Assembly: GCF_013426205.1 (NCBI RefSeq)
Contig: NC_089423.1
Coordinates: 4,898,001 to 4,962,000 of the forward strand
Length of the DNA: 64,000 bases
Direction of reading: 5' to 3'
DNA from: Metarhizium brunneum
Taxonomy: Eukaryota; Ascomycota; Sordariomycetes; Hypocreales; Clavicipitaceae
Numbering within the stretch: the stretch's first letter is position 1; each line of letters opens with the position of its first letter. The notes under the pieces are model-generated. The model worked only from the letters and a program-made list of their open reading frames with translations. It ran no database searches and was not told the origin of the DNA. The position numbers were made by a program, and so were the translations under genes. Below are positions 1-11,246 of this stretch, in pieces.

Positions 1-933
1 CCTTTGTGTTGCCTGCAGCAATGCGAAAGCCAGCCCCAATTCCGACCCCAACATGATGCATGAGGCCTGCGACTCTCGGCCAACGGTCTCGTCTGATGTC
101 GTCCCATGTCAACCGTAAGAATCACCTAGTTGGTAATTTGTTCTACGACAATTTGCTCACTCAAAGAATAGTTGATGCATAGCGCACGTTGGGCACCGTT
201 GGGTATGCCCGTACTATGTCCAAGTCACCAAGCCGCTGCCATGGGCGCACCCGCGGGACGATGTGATCAAGTTGCAAAATGTTGGTCTTTTTAATACAGC
301 CCAAAGGTATCGGTCTTCTTCACTTGGTCTTGGGCTCAAGTGCTCGCTAGAAGCAGCATGTGGTCCGGCGCATGCGTCTCGGCGCAAAGAGCATGCATAT
401 CCTGCAGTTCCTCTGATCTGGCAACACGTGTCGTTGCCTCACCTTTGCCCCATTCTTGGCCGCATCCCCGTCCTGGTTACTCTTGTAGAAAGGCGAAAAG
501 GTGAGCTGGTGAAGGGAGACGAAGATCACGAGGCGCCAGGGCAAGAGGACGAGAAGAGACGCAGCCAGGGCAGTCTCGGTACGTACAACGACAGAGCCCG
601 AAGGCGGTCCCTGCCAAGTTTGGTCATCATAATGCGAAGTTATATTGACTGTGTGGGATTCCACGCAGTGTGACATTGATCAAATTATCGACCGTTACCT
701 CATGCTTTGGACACATGTGCCCTCTCCTGGGCCCGACTCCTATTCTCCCACCCCGGCTGCAACACGCTCACTGGACAGCAGCTCGAGGGGGGGGATCTGA
801 TGACTGTCGAAGCATTTATAAGTGTAATTTTGCCATTTCCCGTTCCTTGGTCCTGGTCTAGAATCCTCGTTTGAACCATTATGGCTTGCCTACGCAAGAC
901 TATGACAGTGTTTCTCAGCACCATTCCGCAACA
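1..933. other. Intergenic region with upstream sequence of the DUF6594 gene
   Basis: No convincing gene was seen; open frames here are short and have no recognisable domain. The part nearest the downstream gene has a G run at about 788-794 and a TATA-like TTTATAAG at about 815-822, roughly 110 bp before the ATG at 934. A promoter in the last 250 bp is inferred. Confidence 0.5.
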
Positions 934-2824
934 ATGAGCAACGCCAGCGAAACATGTGAGCCATTACAGGACCCAGAGGTCCCTGCTAATGGCCAGCATG
1001 CTCAAAACGATGACCAAGCTTCTGTTACCCCAGCCGAGGCGGTTGAAGATTCTTGTGAAGTTGCAAAAGGGGCACAGGGAGGACCATCTCCTGGCATTGT
1101 TGACGACAGTAACAATTCTGTTGCGTCAAACCATATCCCCTCTGCTTCTGCTTCTTCTTCCCCTTTGGAAATTATCTCCCCCCGCCCTTCCCCTCATGCT
1201 CCTAGCAGTACCGTCATGCCAGCCACAGTGGATGAGTGTTTCGACGAGGACGACCCCGGGGCTCAGCTCGATGCCGCCGATACGCCGCCATCATCTTTCT
1301 GTGTCACTACACCACCTATCAACGAGACTCCGCTTAGCCCGAGTGCGTTGGACAAGGATGTAGAGTCTGATAAGCCAGAGATGAATACGCAGGAAGACCA
1401 GGACGAGCAACCTCCATGCCAGGTCGGCTCTCCAGATATATCTGCTCCTCAAAGCACCAACCACATACCGTCTCAGCGTCGTCCGAGTGTGATGGATTAT
1501 CTCATTTCGCCAGACTCGACAAAAAACTCTACATCTACGTCTGAGGCAAGTGGTCCCTCATCCCACAGAATTGCAAACGGGTATACCTGGTCGGATCACG
1601 GCCAGGCAGGTCATCAGCCCAGGCCGAACGGCCACCCGTTTGTATCTAGCAGCCATCAGGGCGACGACAGAAAGTCACAGCTCAGCTGGAATGGACAGCA
1701 GTCATCATTTAGGCTTGCTGATAACCCGTTAAGCATTCACAGCGATTACGGATCCGAAGTGCCTTACAGGGGAGGCTATGCCCAGCCCTACGACCGTGGC
1801 GGTTCGTCGGCTCCCCGGTCAAATGCTAGTGTTGCTCAAAGTGATGTCCACCCAGACCAGCATACAGGAACTTTCTATCCAGAGTTTGCCAACCACTTGG
1901 AAACGATGGCACCCAGCGGGTACCACCTCTTGGCGGCAAAGTTGTCCGGTGGCGCTGGCGGCCAGCCTCTCGTACCAATTTACCGTCGTTTTGACGCTCT
2001 CAATCACCGTCTGCTCTTGTACATGCAAGACGAGATTGCAGAACTGGAGCGCCAACTTATTGCGTTGGAAGCACAGGACACGGCGAAAAGAAGCTATCTC
2101 GGTGGTGTGATACCAGCATCGCGTCGACAGGATCGTTGGATCAGCAACAACTTGACAGACCAAAAGACCGAGGTCCTCGGACATATTGGCTACAAGCTGA
2201 GTCAGTATAGTAAGTCCTCTCGCACACACAAGTACAATGTTGCCATGTTGGCCTGACATTTCTCAAGATCAAGTTTTGGCGTCGTTTCGCAAGGTCCAAG
2301 ACATTCCGGTGCCAACGTGGCGCGATATTCACCTGTACAAGACGTACTTGACTACAAGCAACTTGATCGTAGACGACGAGACGCGGTTTCTTGATGCGGA
2401 AAATGACTTGGTATCCCTCTCTGGGCCGATGCAGTCCGCAGACGACTTGAATACAGTCGATGACGGGCCGACACCCATGCCCAAGGCAACCGAAGAACAA
2501 CAGCAGTTCCCACCGTTTTTCAAGGACAATGGCATCTCGTCGACGCGGGCAGAGCAGGCTACACCCCAGCGGCAGGGTGACACTGTACTTGTAAGGCTCG
2601 CTCTGTCGTGCATGTGTGTAGTCTTTGTGCCTGTCATTACCTTCGCCGTCGTTCCCAACTTTATAGCTCGCATGGCCATTGTAGTGTTTGTTGCACTGAG
2701 CGTGGGTGTCATGATTGAGCAGTCTGGGCTGTTGGCCGAAACGGGGCGACACAAACTGGCCTGGATTTTGTATTCAGGCCTATACTGTGGTGCCATGGCA
2801 GTAGTTGCGGGAACAGTCCAATAA
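934..2824 (+). CDS. DUF6594-family membrane protein
   Basis: Two exons, 934-2209 and 2268-2824, give 610 aa. The intron at 2210-2267 has a GTAAGT donor and a CAAG acceptor and rejoins the frame exactly (...SQY-N-QVLASF). The first 320 or so residues are low-complexity and rich in Ser, Pro, Asp and Gln, probably disordered. The C-terminal 280 residues match the fungal DUF6594 layout: a basic RRFDALNHRLLLYMQDEIAELE helix region, an acidic linker, then three hydrophobic segments near the C-terminus, beginning around VLVRLALSCMCVVF and ending at AVVAGTVQ. The frame is open upstream to a TTG at 871, but 934 is the first ATG. DUF6594 has no established biochemical role; it is usually drawn as a C-terminal membrane-anchored fungal protein. 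Family call is strong; function is unknown. Confidence 0.85.
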
Positions 2825-3584
2825 TGCCAAGTAGAATGATGGGGGAGACTTTGATGGCCGATGGACTCTGGTACACACTTGCACGAATTCGGACACGGTA
2901 TGTGATGGGGTAACTGCTGGTCGGTTCTCATATAATTGTCACCGGGACTGCTTTGTGATGGAGACGTCTATCAGTGTCTCTTCTTTGAAGATTCAGTGTA
3001 GAGACCATGGGCCACGAGGTCCGGCAAGGTGACAAGCCCCAAGTGAGCCCGATGCATTTCCTATTTCGGCAGTTGTACCAATACCGTTATGATTACTACT
3101 AGTAGTGTAAGCTTAGGTTCCACCAGGAATTTTATTCTATTCCCAGACTCCAATTGTTCGAGATTCATCATTGACCCCGCAATTCATGCAGTTCCTCCAT
3201 TGATGCTCGAAATCCTATCCCGCTGCTGTGTCAAGGCTGCAAGCAAGTACCGGTAGGGATTATCATCCAATTGGAAGCCGGATACTAAGGGGTACTAGAT
3301 TCCACACCTGAGTCACATATTTAAAGAAGCACCAGCATATATCCAAGTAACAAAGAGCTATCACACATAAAATTCAGGCTCTTGACATGGTCACTTGAGT
3401 GTACGTACCTACTTAGGTACCTACCTGCTAGGTGGAGTCGATTGATGTGGGTCGGGTGACCTGCCTAGCCTCAACACACCAAAGGGGATCGGCCCGTCCG
3501 AAGCGGCCGTCTCCACTCGCCCACGCAAAATCTTCTCAAGCCCTCATTAGACAAAATAGCAGATCAACTATCATCAATCTCATT
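2825..3584. other. Intergenic region with TACCTA/AGGTA palindromic motifs
   Basis: No gene seen. At about 3400-3435 there is a run of overlapping short palindromes of the type GTACCTACTTAGGTACCTA. Similar AGGTACTTA-type words recur near 62647 and 62882. The last 50 bp precede the first tRNA gene. Confidence 0.5.
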
Positions 3585-3676
3585 GGGCGGATGGTTTAGT
3601 GGTATAATACTCCCTTAGCAAGATTCGTTTACTGGATTATTGGGAGTGGTCCGGGGTTCGATTCCCCGTTCGTCCA
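3585..3676 (+). tRNA. tRNA-Ala (AGC), with 20-nt intron
   Basis: The acceptor stem GGGCGGA pairs with UUCGUCC and is followed by discriminator A. The G3:U70 wobble, the main alanine identity element, is present. The anticodon arm is CTCCC-TTAGCA..T-GGGAG with anticodon AGC. The T arm is CGGGG-TTCGATT-CCCCG and contains the B box GGTTCGATTCC. An intron of 20 nt (3621-3640) follows position 37, the canonical place. The D arm (GTTTAGTGGTATAATAC) resembles fungal tRNA-Pro, but anticodon, discriminator and G3:U70 all point to Ala. CCA is not encoded beyond the discriminator. T-rich sequence follows, as expected for Pol III termination. Confidence 0.93.
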
Positions 3677-3681
3677 TCGCA

Positions 3682-3698
3682 GGTGGTTTAATTCCACC
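3682..3698. repeat. Short hairpin between the two tRNA genes
   Basis: GGTGG (3682-3686) and CCACC (3694-3698) form a 5-bp stem over the loop TTTAATT, six bases after the first tRNA. The loop and flank echo the tRNA D-arm sequence. It may be a degenerate duplication remnant; a function is not implied. Confidence 0.4.
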
Positions 3699-3814
3699 AT
3701 TATACCTGTCTTTTTGCACTATCCGTTTGTGTTCGGAGAGCTTTTTTTTTTACTTCCTTTTCCCTGGAGGGAAAGAATTTGATTTGATTATGGACCATGA
3801 GAAGACATCTGATT

Positions 3815-3907
3815 GGGCGGATGGTTTAATGGTATAATACTCCCTTAGCAAGGTTTACTCACCGAGTTGATTGGGAGTGGTTCGGGGTTCGATTCCCCGT
3901 TCGTCCA
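3815..3907 (+). tRNA. tRNA-Ala (AGC), second tandem copy with 21-nt intron
   Basis: Its exons nearly match the upstream copy: the same acceptor stem with G3:U70, anticodon AGC, T arm and discriminator A. The few differences include TTTAATGG for TTTAGTGG in the D arm and TGGTT for TGGTC before the T stem. The intron at 3851-3871 shares only its first bases with the other intron. The copies lie about 140 bp apart, head to tail. T runs follow within 30 bp as likely Pol III stop signals. Confidence 0.93.
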
Positions 3908-5720
3908 TTGATAGTTCTCGTTGGGGATTTTCTTTTTGATATTTTACAGTGTTTCGTGGACAAACTGTTGTTGTGAGATTTTGTGTGGAATATTGCGTCC
4001 ACGCAGTCGTGCTTGGAGGACTGGCCCCCTGTTGAAAGGTTTTTTTTTATCCGAGATGAGTTTACGTTTGAGAAATGTGAGGATGGCCGCTCTTACTATC
4101 TCGTTGTATGTGTGTACTTTGTAGAGTTTACTCTGAAGCGCAAATTTTTGCCCAAATTTGCACCAACAACCACTACCCTGGACATCGAGACAATTGCCCA
4201 AAAACACAGTCTAGACATGATGATGTGCCAATTATGACCTCTCTGTAAGATGCTGTTCCCATGTTCAATTGCGAATTATAGTTCTAGTTGGTTCTTGCAG
4301 GTATACAGAAAGTGGGATAATATGGCACACCAAACAGTGTCATGGCCATGTTCACGACAGGGTGCTTCCATGCAACTTGGTTAGACACCAGCCATTGAGC
4401 AAGGCGAAAAAGAGTGCTGGAAAATACATGCCCAAGATACCCAGTACCTAGATCCAAGGCAATTCACCAAAAATATAGTGGCAGGTCCATCACAACACCT
4501 CGGACGTGGGCGCAGTCATGGTCGTATGCCCCAGCCACCCGAAAGGAAAGCTGATCAAACTATAAACAATAGACCCAGAAGCGCAAGCAACGTTAAACCA
4601 ATAAATGACATTGAGTGCATTGTATTCCAAAATTGGCCTTGTCTCGTACCGTGAACCCAGGTAGTTGATGGTAGTGACACTCATTCTTGTTGAGCTCCTG
4701 TCATTGACAGCTTGCAATTCCACATGTCAGTCCAACTCTGGTCGCGATACTTGAATTGAGCAGCCTTCAACCTTGCAGTCACTCTACTCCCTGTTGGAAC
4801 ATATAACCGTCATTCCCAAGGGTGAATAGGCAGATGCCGCTATCGAACCCAATCCACCCTGTCTCACATCTCGCCACGCATAGTATGCCATAGTATACCA
4901 TAGTAATAAGACAATTGATCTCAAGTGCCTACAGGAAGTCTATTTATTCTCAACTATACTAGCTAGTCACTGTCCATTACCGTCCACATGCGCCAACGCG
5001 CAGTGTAACTTTACCATGCGGGCAGCCATGTCGTCACTCGCAACAGCTCACGTCCTGTTCACATGTCGTAACTGACAAGGGCACTTGCTCATCGCGACCA
5101 TTCCACCAAGTCTGCCAGCTGCAATATGCCACAGAACAGACCTCTGCAGCTGGCAACATCAAACAGACAAACAGGCACCAATGTTGCAAAGACGCCGGCT
5201 TCTGTCTGCAGCTGAAAGCCAGCACCATCTTCCTCCCTTCTTGAATCTTCACCATCATCGCATCCACAACCTCGTCTCCCTTGACTCCCTTGACAACCCC
5301 CTAACCACCACCACCTTCACGCACGATAATCAAGGTATGTAAAAAAAATTAAACGCAAAAGAACCCATAAAATAAGCTCGATTCTACATTTCCATCAACA
5401 TCCCTGGATATCGACCCCTAGAATGCCCAACCACAGCGTCGTCTCGTCTCCTCCCTCGCCTTCACCCTCGCTTCAAGGCTCCCTTCCCAGCATTTATTAA
5501 GACGGGCTATAACCCCTCCTTCATTCAATGTTCTTCATCTAGCAGAAACATCTCACATTCATTCTCTTGTCTTTCTTCTTCTCCTTGGGCAGCAAACCTT
5601 CTCACACGGATAAAGGCCATCTCTTCATCTTTACAAACCAAAACTACAGGTCAGAAACTGTGTTATTTCGTCTCGAGGACTAGTTTTCGCGAAAAAGAGA
5701 AAAAAAAAAAACTAGTCATA
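3908..5720. other. Intergenic region, including CT-rich leader of the GPI-protein gene
   Basis: No gene could be supported. The first 1.2 kb is AT-moderate with only short frames. From about 5220 the + strand becomes strongly C/T-rich, typical of a highly expressed fungal promoter and 5' leader. A possible leader intron runs from GTATGT at about 5335 to a CTACAG near 5650. An A run (about 5699-5710) lies just before the ATG at 5721. Confidence 0.5.
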
Positions 5721-6549
5721 ATGCCTGGCCCCAAGATGAACGTTTTAGCCGGCCTCGTCGCCGCCTTGGGCGTCTTTGTAACTGGTGCTGTCGCCGAGTC
5801 GGGTGGTAAGTGTTTTACCCTGCGCAAAGTCTCAGATATGAAAAGGCGAGGGATGCTGACAGCGAGTAGTAGCCAACGGCCAGGTCACCAAGACTCTTGA
5901 GCCGAAACCCATTGGAACAGCCACCGAAAATGGTAAGTCAGAATGATATGCGACAGCATGCTTTTTTCCCTCCTCCCGAGTCGATATTCTAACAGAGTCA
6001 AAAGGCGCTCTCCTCGTCTCTATGAACTTCTGCTCCGTCGTCGTCAACACACAGTGCCAGGTCTCTGTCATGACATCAGCTCCTGCTTCAGGCCCTACTT
6101 TCGCCCCCAGCTCGGATCTTGGCTTGAGTCGTGCTTCTGCTGCCGCTCCAGTTCCAGCTCCAGTTCCAGCTCCAGCTCCCGGCTCAGCTCCCCCTCAAGC
6201 TGCTTCCGTTGATGCTGCCGCCACCGAGACCAGCAGCCCCGTCGAAACCAGCGATGCCGTTCAGCCTGTTGTCCCCATTGTCCCCCTTCCAACTCGCTTC
6301 TCCGTCCCAGCTTCTGCTCCAGCTTCTGCTGGCGCCGAGAGCACCGAGGCCGCCATGCCAACGGAGACGGAACCTCCAAACCAGCCTACCATTGAGATGA
6401 CCAATTCTTCCGGCACCGTGACTCGGCCATCCAGTACCGGTGCCCCAGCGATAACTAGCTCTGCCCTTGCGGCTGCAGCTGCTGATATCAAGGCCCTCCC
6501 CAGCGTGGCTTGGGGAGCTCTCATCCTCGCCATGGCCGTGGTTCTTTAG
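5721..6549 (+). CDS. Putative GPI-anchored Ser/Thr/Pro/Ala-rich surface protein
   Basis: Three exons are inferred: 5721-5805, 5870-5932 and 6005-6549 (230 aa with the middle of three possible acceptors). The N-terminus MPGPKMNVLAGLVAALG...GAVA is a signal peptide. The mature part starts with a short segment ending NFCSVVVNTQCQ, then becomes rich in Ala, Pro, Ser and Thr, with a VPAPVPAPAP stretch coded by a hexamer repeat. The C-terminus is a hydrophobic GPI-type tail (ALPSVAWGALILAMAVVL) after small residues. This predicts a secreted, O-mannosylated, GPI-anchored cell-surface protein. The family is not recognised, and only two Cys remain in the mature part, so it is not CFEM. Exon 2 has three in-frame acceptors, so its 5' end is uncertain by one or two codons. 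Confidence 0.75.
6143..6180 (+). repeat. Imperfect 6-bp/12-bp repeat coding Pro-Ala/Val
   Basis: GTTCCAGCTCCA-type units are repeated within the GPI-protein gene and code for alternating Val/Ala-Pro. The unit is a multiple of three, so expansion or contraction would keep the frame. Confidence 0.7.
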
Positions 6550-7094
6550 TCCGGAGTTGTTTCAAGCTGTTGGCGTCGAGGCAAAGGTTGCAATTTATGC
6601 GTGGCTTACTTTTTGTTATTTTCATGCGTTTCGGTTAAATCAGGCCAAAATAGGGACATACCAGGATTCTTTGTATTGCATTTTTGATCAATGTCGATAT
6701 GATATGGCATACGTAATAGTCTATAGTTAGACATAGAGCTTCCTATGCAAGCATCCGAATACAATCAATGGTTCAGAATTACAATGCCCGTCTTCTCCCG
6801 AATCCCGTCTATGTACGCTATTTACGCTTTACAGGCCGGACAGGCCGTAAAGTTGGTATCAAAGCCGAATAACTCATCTTGACTCCAAAGAACAATGACA
6901 AGGGGAACCGCCGCCCTAAAATACAAGCCTCTCAAGACAAATTTCATGACAAAGGAAGATCAGAATGAGGGTCGCTAATGATGGTATGTATCCTCAACAA
7001 AAAAGGAGGAAAAGAAAAAAAAGGGAACAAACCACGGGTCGAAAGTGCCTCACAGCGTGTTACCGGTGGCACCCTGCGCAATGGATATAAGCTC
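6550..7094. other. Convergent intergenic region (3' UTRs)
   Basis: This lies between the stop of the GPI-protein gene and the stop of VPS41. It is AT-rich and holds no gene that I can support; both 3' UTRs and poly(A) sites should fall here. Confidence 0.5.
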
Positions 7095-10000
7095 TCAATG
7101 ACAAATCGGGCAGCCCTCTCTAACCTTGTCACGTAATAGCCTGGCTCTCATAACCTTCATGCCGATCGAGTACCGCCCATTTTCACTGCCTGCTCCACCG
7201 AGATCAATGTCCGCTTTTTTTCCCTTGTGAAGAAGCTCGAGCAAGTGGCTGACATGAAACACATGACCGCAAGCAAATCCAAGTATCGTCTCCATCTCAA
7301 ACTCGGTGAATGGCTCGTGGCAGCTCGCACAGCGTCCAGGTTGTGGTGCCGTATGGCGGTGTTGCAGAGTCCCGTTGTCTGACTTGTCACCAACATCTTT
7401 GTCCGTCCCGACCTGGCCTTTGCTGGACATGTTTGGAGATTTGGCTGTACCTGGCTGTACCACCTCAAATTTGATTCCCTTTTGTTGGCCCGACCTCAAG
7501 TCATTTTGTGCTGCAGCAAGCTCGCTTCGTAAAACTTGAGCCACCCCTGAGCTAATGCTGTGCTGCAGCTCATGTTCTTTCATCATGTGTGTCAGGCCTT
7601 CTCTCAGACCCTGGATCTCAAGGCCCTCGGGTATCCTTCTCACCAGCGTAATGGGGTTTATGGCAGTGCCGACCTGCTCCAGCAAGGCGCGAATGAAACT
7701 TGGCTTGTCCATACTATAATCAAGAAGGTCATTCCACAGGTCTGGATCGTCCTGCTCCTTGGCAAACTCGATCGCTTTCTGCACGTTCTTCAGACGATCG
7801 ATAATAAGGTACAGAGCTCGTTTCATTTGGCCCGTCTTGGAGTATAGATACACAAGTTCATCATGATATGAACATGCCTCGCATTCTTGCACAGCCTGCA
7901 TCTCGTCAGCCATCTTTCACTGAAAATAACCCGCAACAAGTCCTCAACTTACCTTTTCAAAAGTATAGGATGTAGATGATTTGAGGAACTCCATCAAGAG
8001 TGGTCTGTCATATGTTGCAAATAAGTGGACTGCCAAGTCGGCATAGCTGTCCACCAAGGATTGACTATCCATAACTAGTCGATCAATATTCTCGGCAGAG
8101 TGTTCTCTGATGCCCTGTCCTCTCCACAGGCCTTTGAGGTAAAAAAAGAGATACAAATAGAGCGCTTTAGCCTCCAGCTGCTCGACAACGACATCAGGAC
8201 GAACAAGTCCATGCTGCGCCTCGTCTACAAGCAAGGTGATGGCCTCCGAAGTCGCTTCGACAAGGTCTTGTTCGGTCATTTGCTTCATTCTTTCCCTAGA
8301 TACTCTCAAGCCAATGAAACCCGGAATATCATCAGCAACGGCCTCGGCGAGATGGCGGTCACGAATAAGACGGAAAACGGAGTCAGCGTCGTGAAGCTTG
8401 ATATAAAACTTCAAGGCCTCCCGATGTCGCCCGCCGGCTTCATAAAGCCGCGCCAGGCTTTCCATGACAATCAGCCAGTCCCTACCCTTCTCTCCGTCTT
8501 CGATGCTATCCTCTTGCACATCCCTAAATTTGAGTTGATTTTCCAAAGCTGTGGTGATGGCTCTGACGTCAAACAAGTCTGTTGACCATTGATCCAGCAG
8601 TTCCCGAAACCGAGGTTTATCGTTCTGGATGTAATGTCCCAAAACTACCTCATATATTGTGGTTGGAAGAGGGGGGTGCATTGTCTGCGATGGAATATGC
8701 GGTGTAATTTCGTCAAAGTGTTTGGCGCCTACAAATGTCCACACCCATTTCTCCCACCGGCCTGGAGTAGCAAGCACCTTGGCGCAAACTTCTCCTGCTC
8801 GTCGCCAGTTGCCGTTCTCTATCAACTGCTGAATCCACAGCTCTCCAATTCGTCTCTTCTCCCGAACGGAGTGGGAGTGAATGTCCTGCTGGGTGGACTC
8901 CACGACCGAGTCACCATCGAAGAACTCGTCCACAGCGGCCTGGCCTTTTGATGGAGTTGCCGGTGGTACGTCACCGGGCCTCTCTGGTGTTGTCGCGATA
9001 ATTTCAGGGTTTTCATCCAACAGCTCCCATGCCAAATGGAACTGTTCGTGCTCAACGAGCCAGGCCAAGTGGTCCGCCAGATCTCTTTTGGTACCAAGAA
9101 TACAGTCATACGGACTGTGTATGAATATCTTGATGCCCGGCTTGGTCAAACTTGGGTGAATAGTGACGGGACCTGAGCCCTTGACCTGCCCCCTTCGAAG
9201 TGTTCCTGTCGCACTGAGCGTCTTCGAGACGGAGGCGGTGTCCTCTCCGCTATCCTTGCTTATTATACTAGCACCAGAACTAAAAAGCGACTTTGGATTA
9301 ATTGCAGCATTCCACATGTCGTTGCCGAAACCAGCAAGAGCTTCTAATGCGCCTTTAGATGCGACTGCGGTGGCTGCTGCTTGAGCTGGAAGAAGGCCGA
9401 GGTGATAGTCTGCCGGGCCGAGGCGCTCAAACCTGCTTACGCCAAGCCGGTCTTTATCTACTTCCATCTGAGAATCAAGATCGATAAGCCTCAACTCGGG
9501 AGGTTGGTTGTTTTGGCGACGTCTTTTGCCTCCAGACGGTTCACTTCCTGCAGATCCTGCAGATATATTTGATTTGTGGCCCCGAATTGCTTTTTCTGGT
9601 GTTTCGTCATCGTCATCGTCATCGTCTGTTGGGCAGAATGCAAGAACAAGCAAAGTGCTCTGAGTGTATAGGGAGATTCCTGAGATAATGCAGTCCATCC
9701 GCAGGCTTCCCTTTTGTTAGAGAGATACCAAATTCACCCGACATTAGGGTCTTGGAAACACTTACATCTTGGCGACTTCTGCTCGACCAAACGGCTTATC
9801 GCGACCGTGTCTTCCACCACTAGTAGCCCCATGATGGACGTGAATAATCCAAATGGTCGAGCCCCAGCCGACAAGGAGCCTTTCAACAGTCTTTTTGGGA
9901 GTCGGGGTTACGAGGTTGACAGCACCGTCTCCTGAAAACCGAGACTCATCAGTCTCAATGGCTTGCTCATCGACCCATTCTAGTCGACCTTTCCACACGC

Positions 10001-11246
10001 TCGCCATGGTATCCCACTCCTCTGTTTGTGGTCGATCACAGTGTCCGATCCGATGCCATGCTCCCTCGGCTTCAGCACTTTCAAGGTGAAGCTTGGAGCG
10101 CATAAACTTGATCCCAAATTCGTTTAACCAAGCCACATACTTTCCAGAAAGCGACCATTTAATGCTGCTTATAGTACCTTCTCCCGAGTGCAGAACCGTG
10201 TCTTTGCCAGTGTTTGTCCCTAAGCCCATGGTGCCCAGCCAGCCAGATGCAGCCGCGACAGCCGTTCCGGTCGTTGTGGAAGTACTTCTCCCTTGGCCAC
10301 CGCCTACCGTTAGGATGAGTTGGCCAGCCAAACCGCCGGATAGATATGTACGGTCAGATTTGAACTCCGGGGAGAGCGCAACGGCTTGGACGGGTCGGGC
10401 GAAGTTTCGTAGATGAACGTCCTTCATGTCTAGAAGCGACTGAACACAAACATTGCCATCCATAGATGAGGTGGAAATGTAGATATCGTTGGAGGGTATT
10501 CTTGGCAGTTGTGGTGGTTCTTTTGGTCTCCTAGACGCCCCGGCAGGAGACGCATCTGGCCGCGGACTTGGTTGGGGTTGGGGCTGCTGAGGCCGTGCTG
10601 GGGTTTCTATGCGGTCGTGTGGCAGCGGAGGGGGGTATGGAGATATCGAGATGCTGGTAACAGATGCAGAGTGCGCGTGGTAGATTCGAAGAGGCTGTAG
10701 AGTAGGCAGTTGAATGACATTCTGGGGCTAGCGTTAGGGATGGCCTTTGCTGTAACGAATTTGAAGAGCAAGCATACGATATTACCGTTGTGAGTCCCAA
10801 TAATCTAGGTCAAAGTTAGTACAGTGCAATGAGGAGATCATAGGTGCGAGCGAAGGGAACAAACGTACCATTTTGTCTCCTCCGACCAGAAATGCGCTCG
10901 TCGCATCGCCATTACGATACAAGCCACTCAAGCTCTGGGTCAGGCGAGCATATTTGAGACGCGGCTCTTCATCTTCGTCGTCTTCGTCATCCTCATCCTC
11001 CTCATCCTCCTCATCATTTTCTTCCTCTTCCTCTTCTGGTTGCTCCCCTTCACTGTCGTCATCTCCACGTCCTTGGCCAGCGGAAGCGGCGCATGGCTCA
11101 TTTCCCTCTAGACTTACGAGCTCTCCACGGCCATCAGCTACAGGGGTCTCCGGGTCGTTAACAGCTTCATCGTCGGGCGCAGTGTCGGGAGTGTCCTGCG
11201 GTTCGGGTCCCAGCCTTCCAGCAGCTCGATCGGACTGGTCAGTCAT
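7095..11246 (-). CDS. VPS41: Vacuolar protein sorting protein 41 (HOPS subunit)
   Basis: Five exons on the minus strand: 11246-10869, 10804-10778, 10721-9766, 9705-7953 and 7895-7095 (1304 aa). Vps41 is the Rab7/Ypt7-binding subunit of HOPS, which tethers late endosomes, AP-3 vesicles and autophagosomes to the vacuole. Seen here: an N-terminal extension with a long Glu/Asp run; the WD40-like beta-propeller start (GGDKM-IIGTHNGNI-NVIQLP); KILRMDCIISGISLYT after intron 3; the clathrin-heavy-chain-repeat helical region (EACSYHDELVYLYSKTGQMK); and a C-terminal RING-H2 zinc site (CASCHEPF ... CGHVFHVSHL ... CPICH) that ends the protein exactly. Exon 2 is only 27 nt. Intron 3 uses the second of two nearby AGs (GGAAG), which restores the conserved frame. 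The start is the first ATG downstream of in-frame, non-conserved sequence. It is head to head with APC1. Confidence 0.95.

Noticed and set aside
871..933. Upstream extension of the DUF6594 frame to 871
   Set aside because: The codon at 871 is TTG; the first ATG is at 934.
3983..4237. 84-codon frame after the tRNA genes
   Set aside because: No domain, no paired splice signals, overlapping frames on the other strand; looks like chance.
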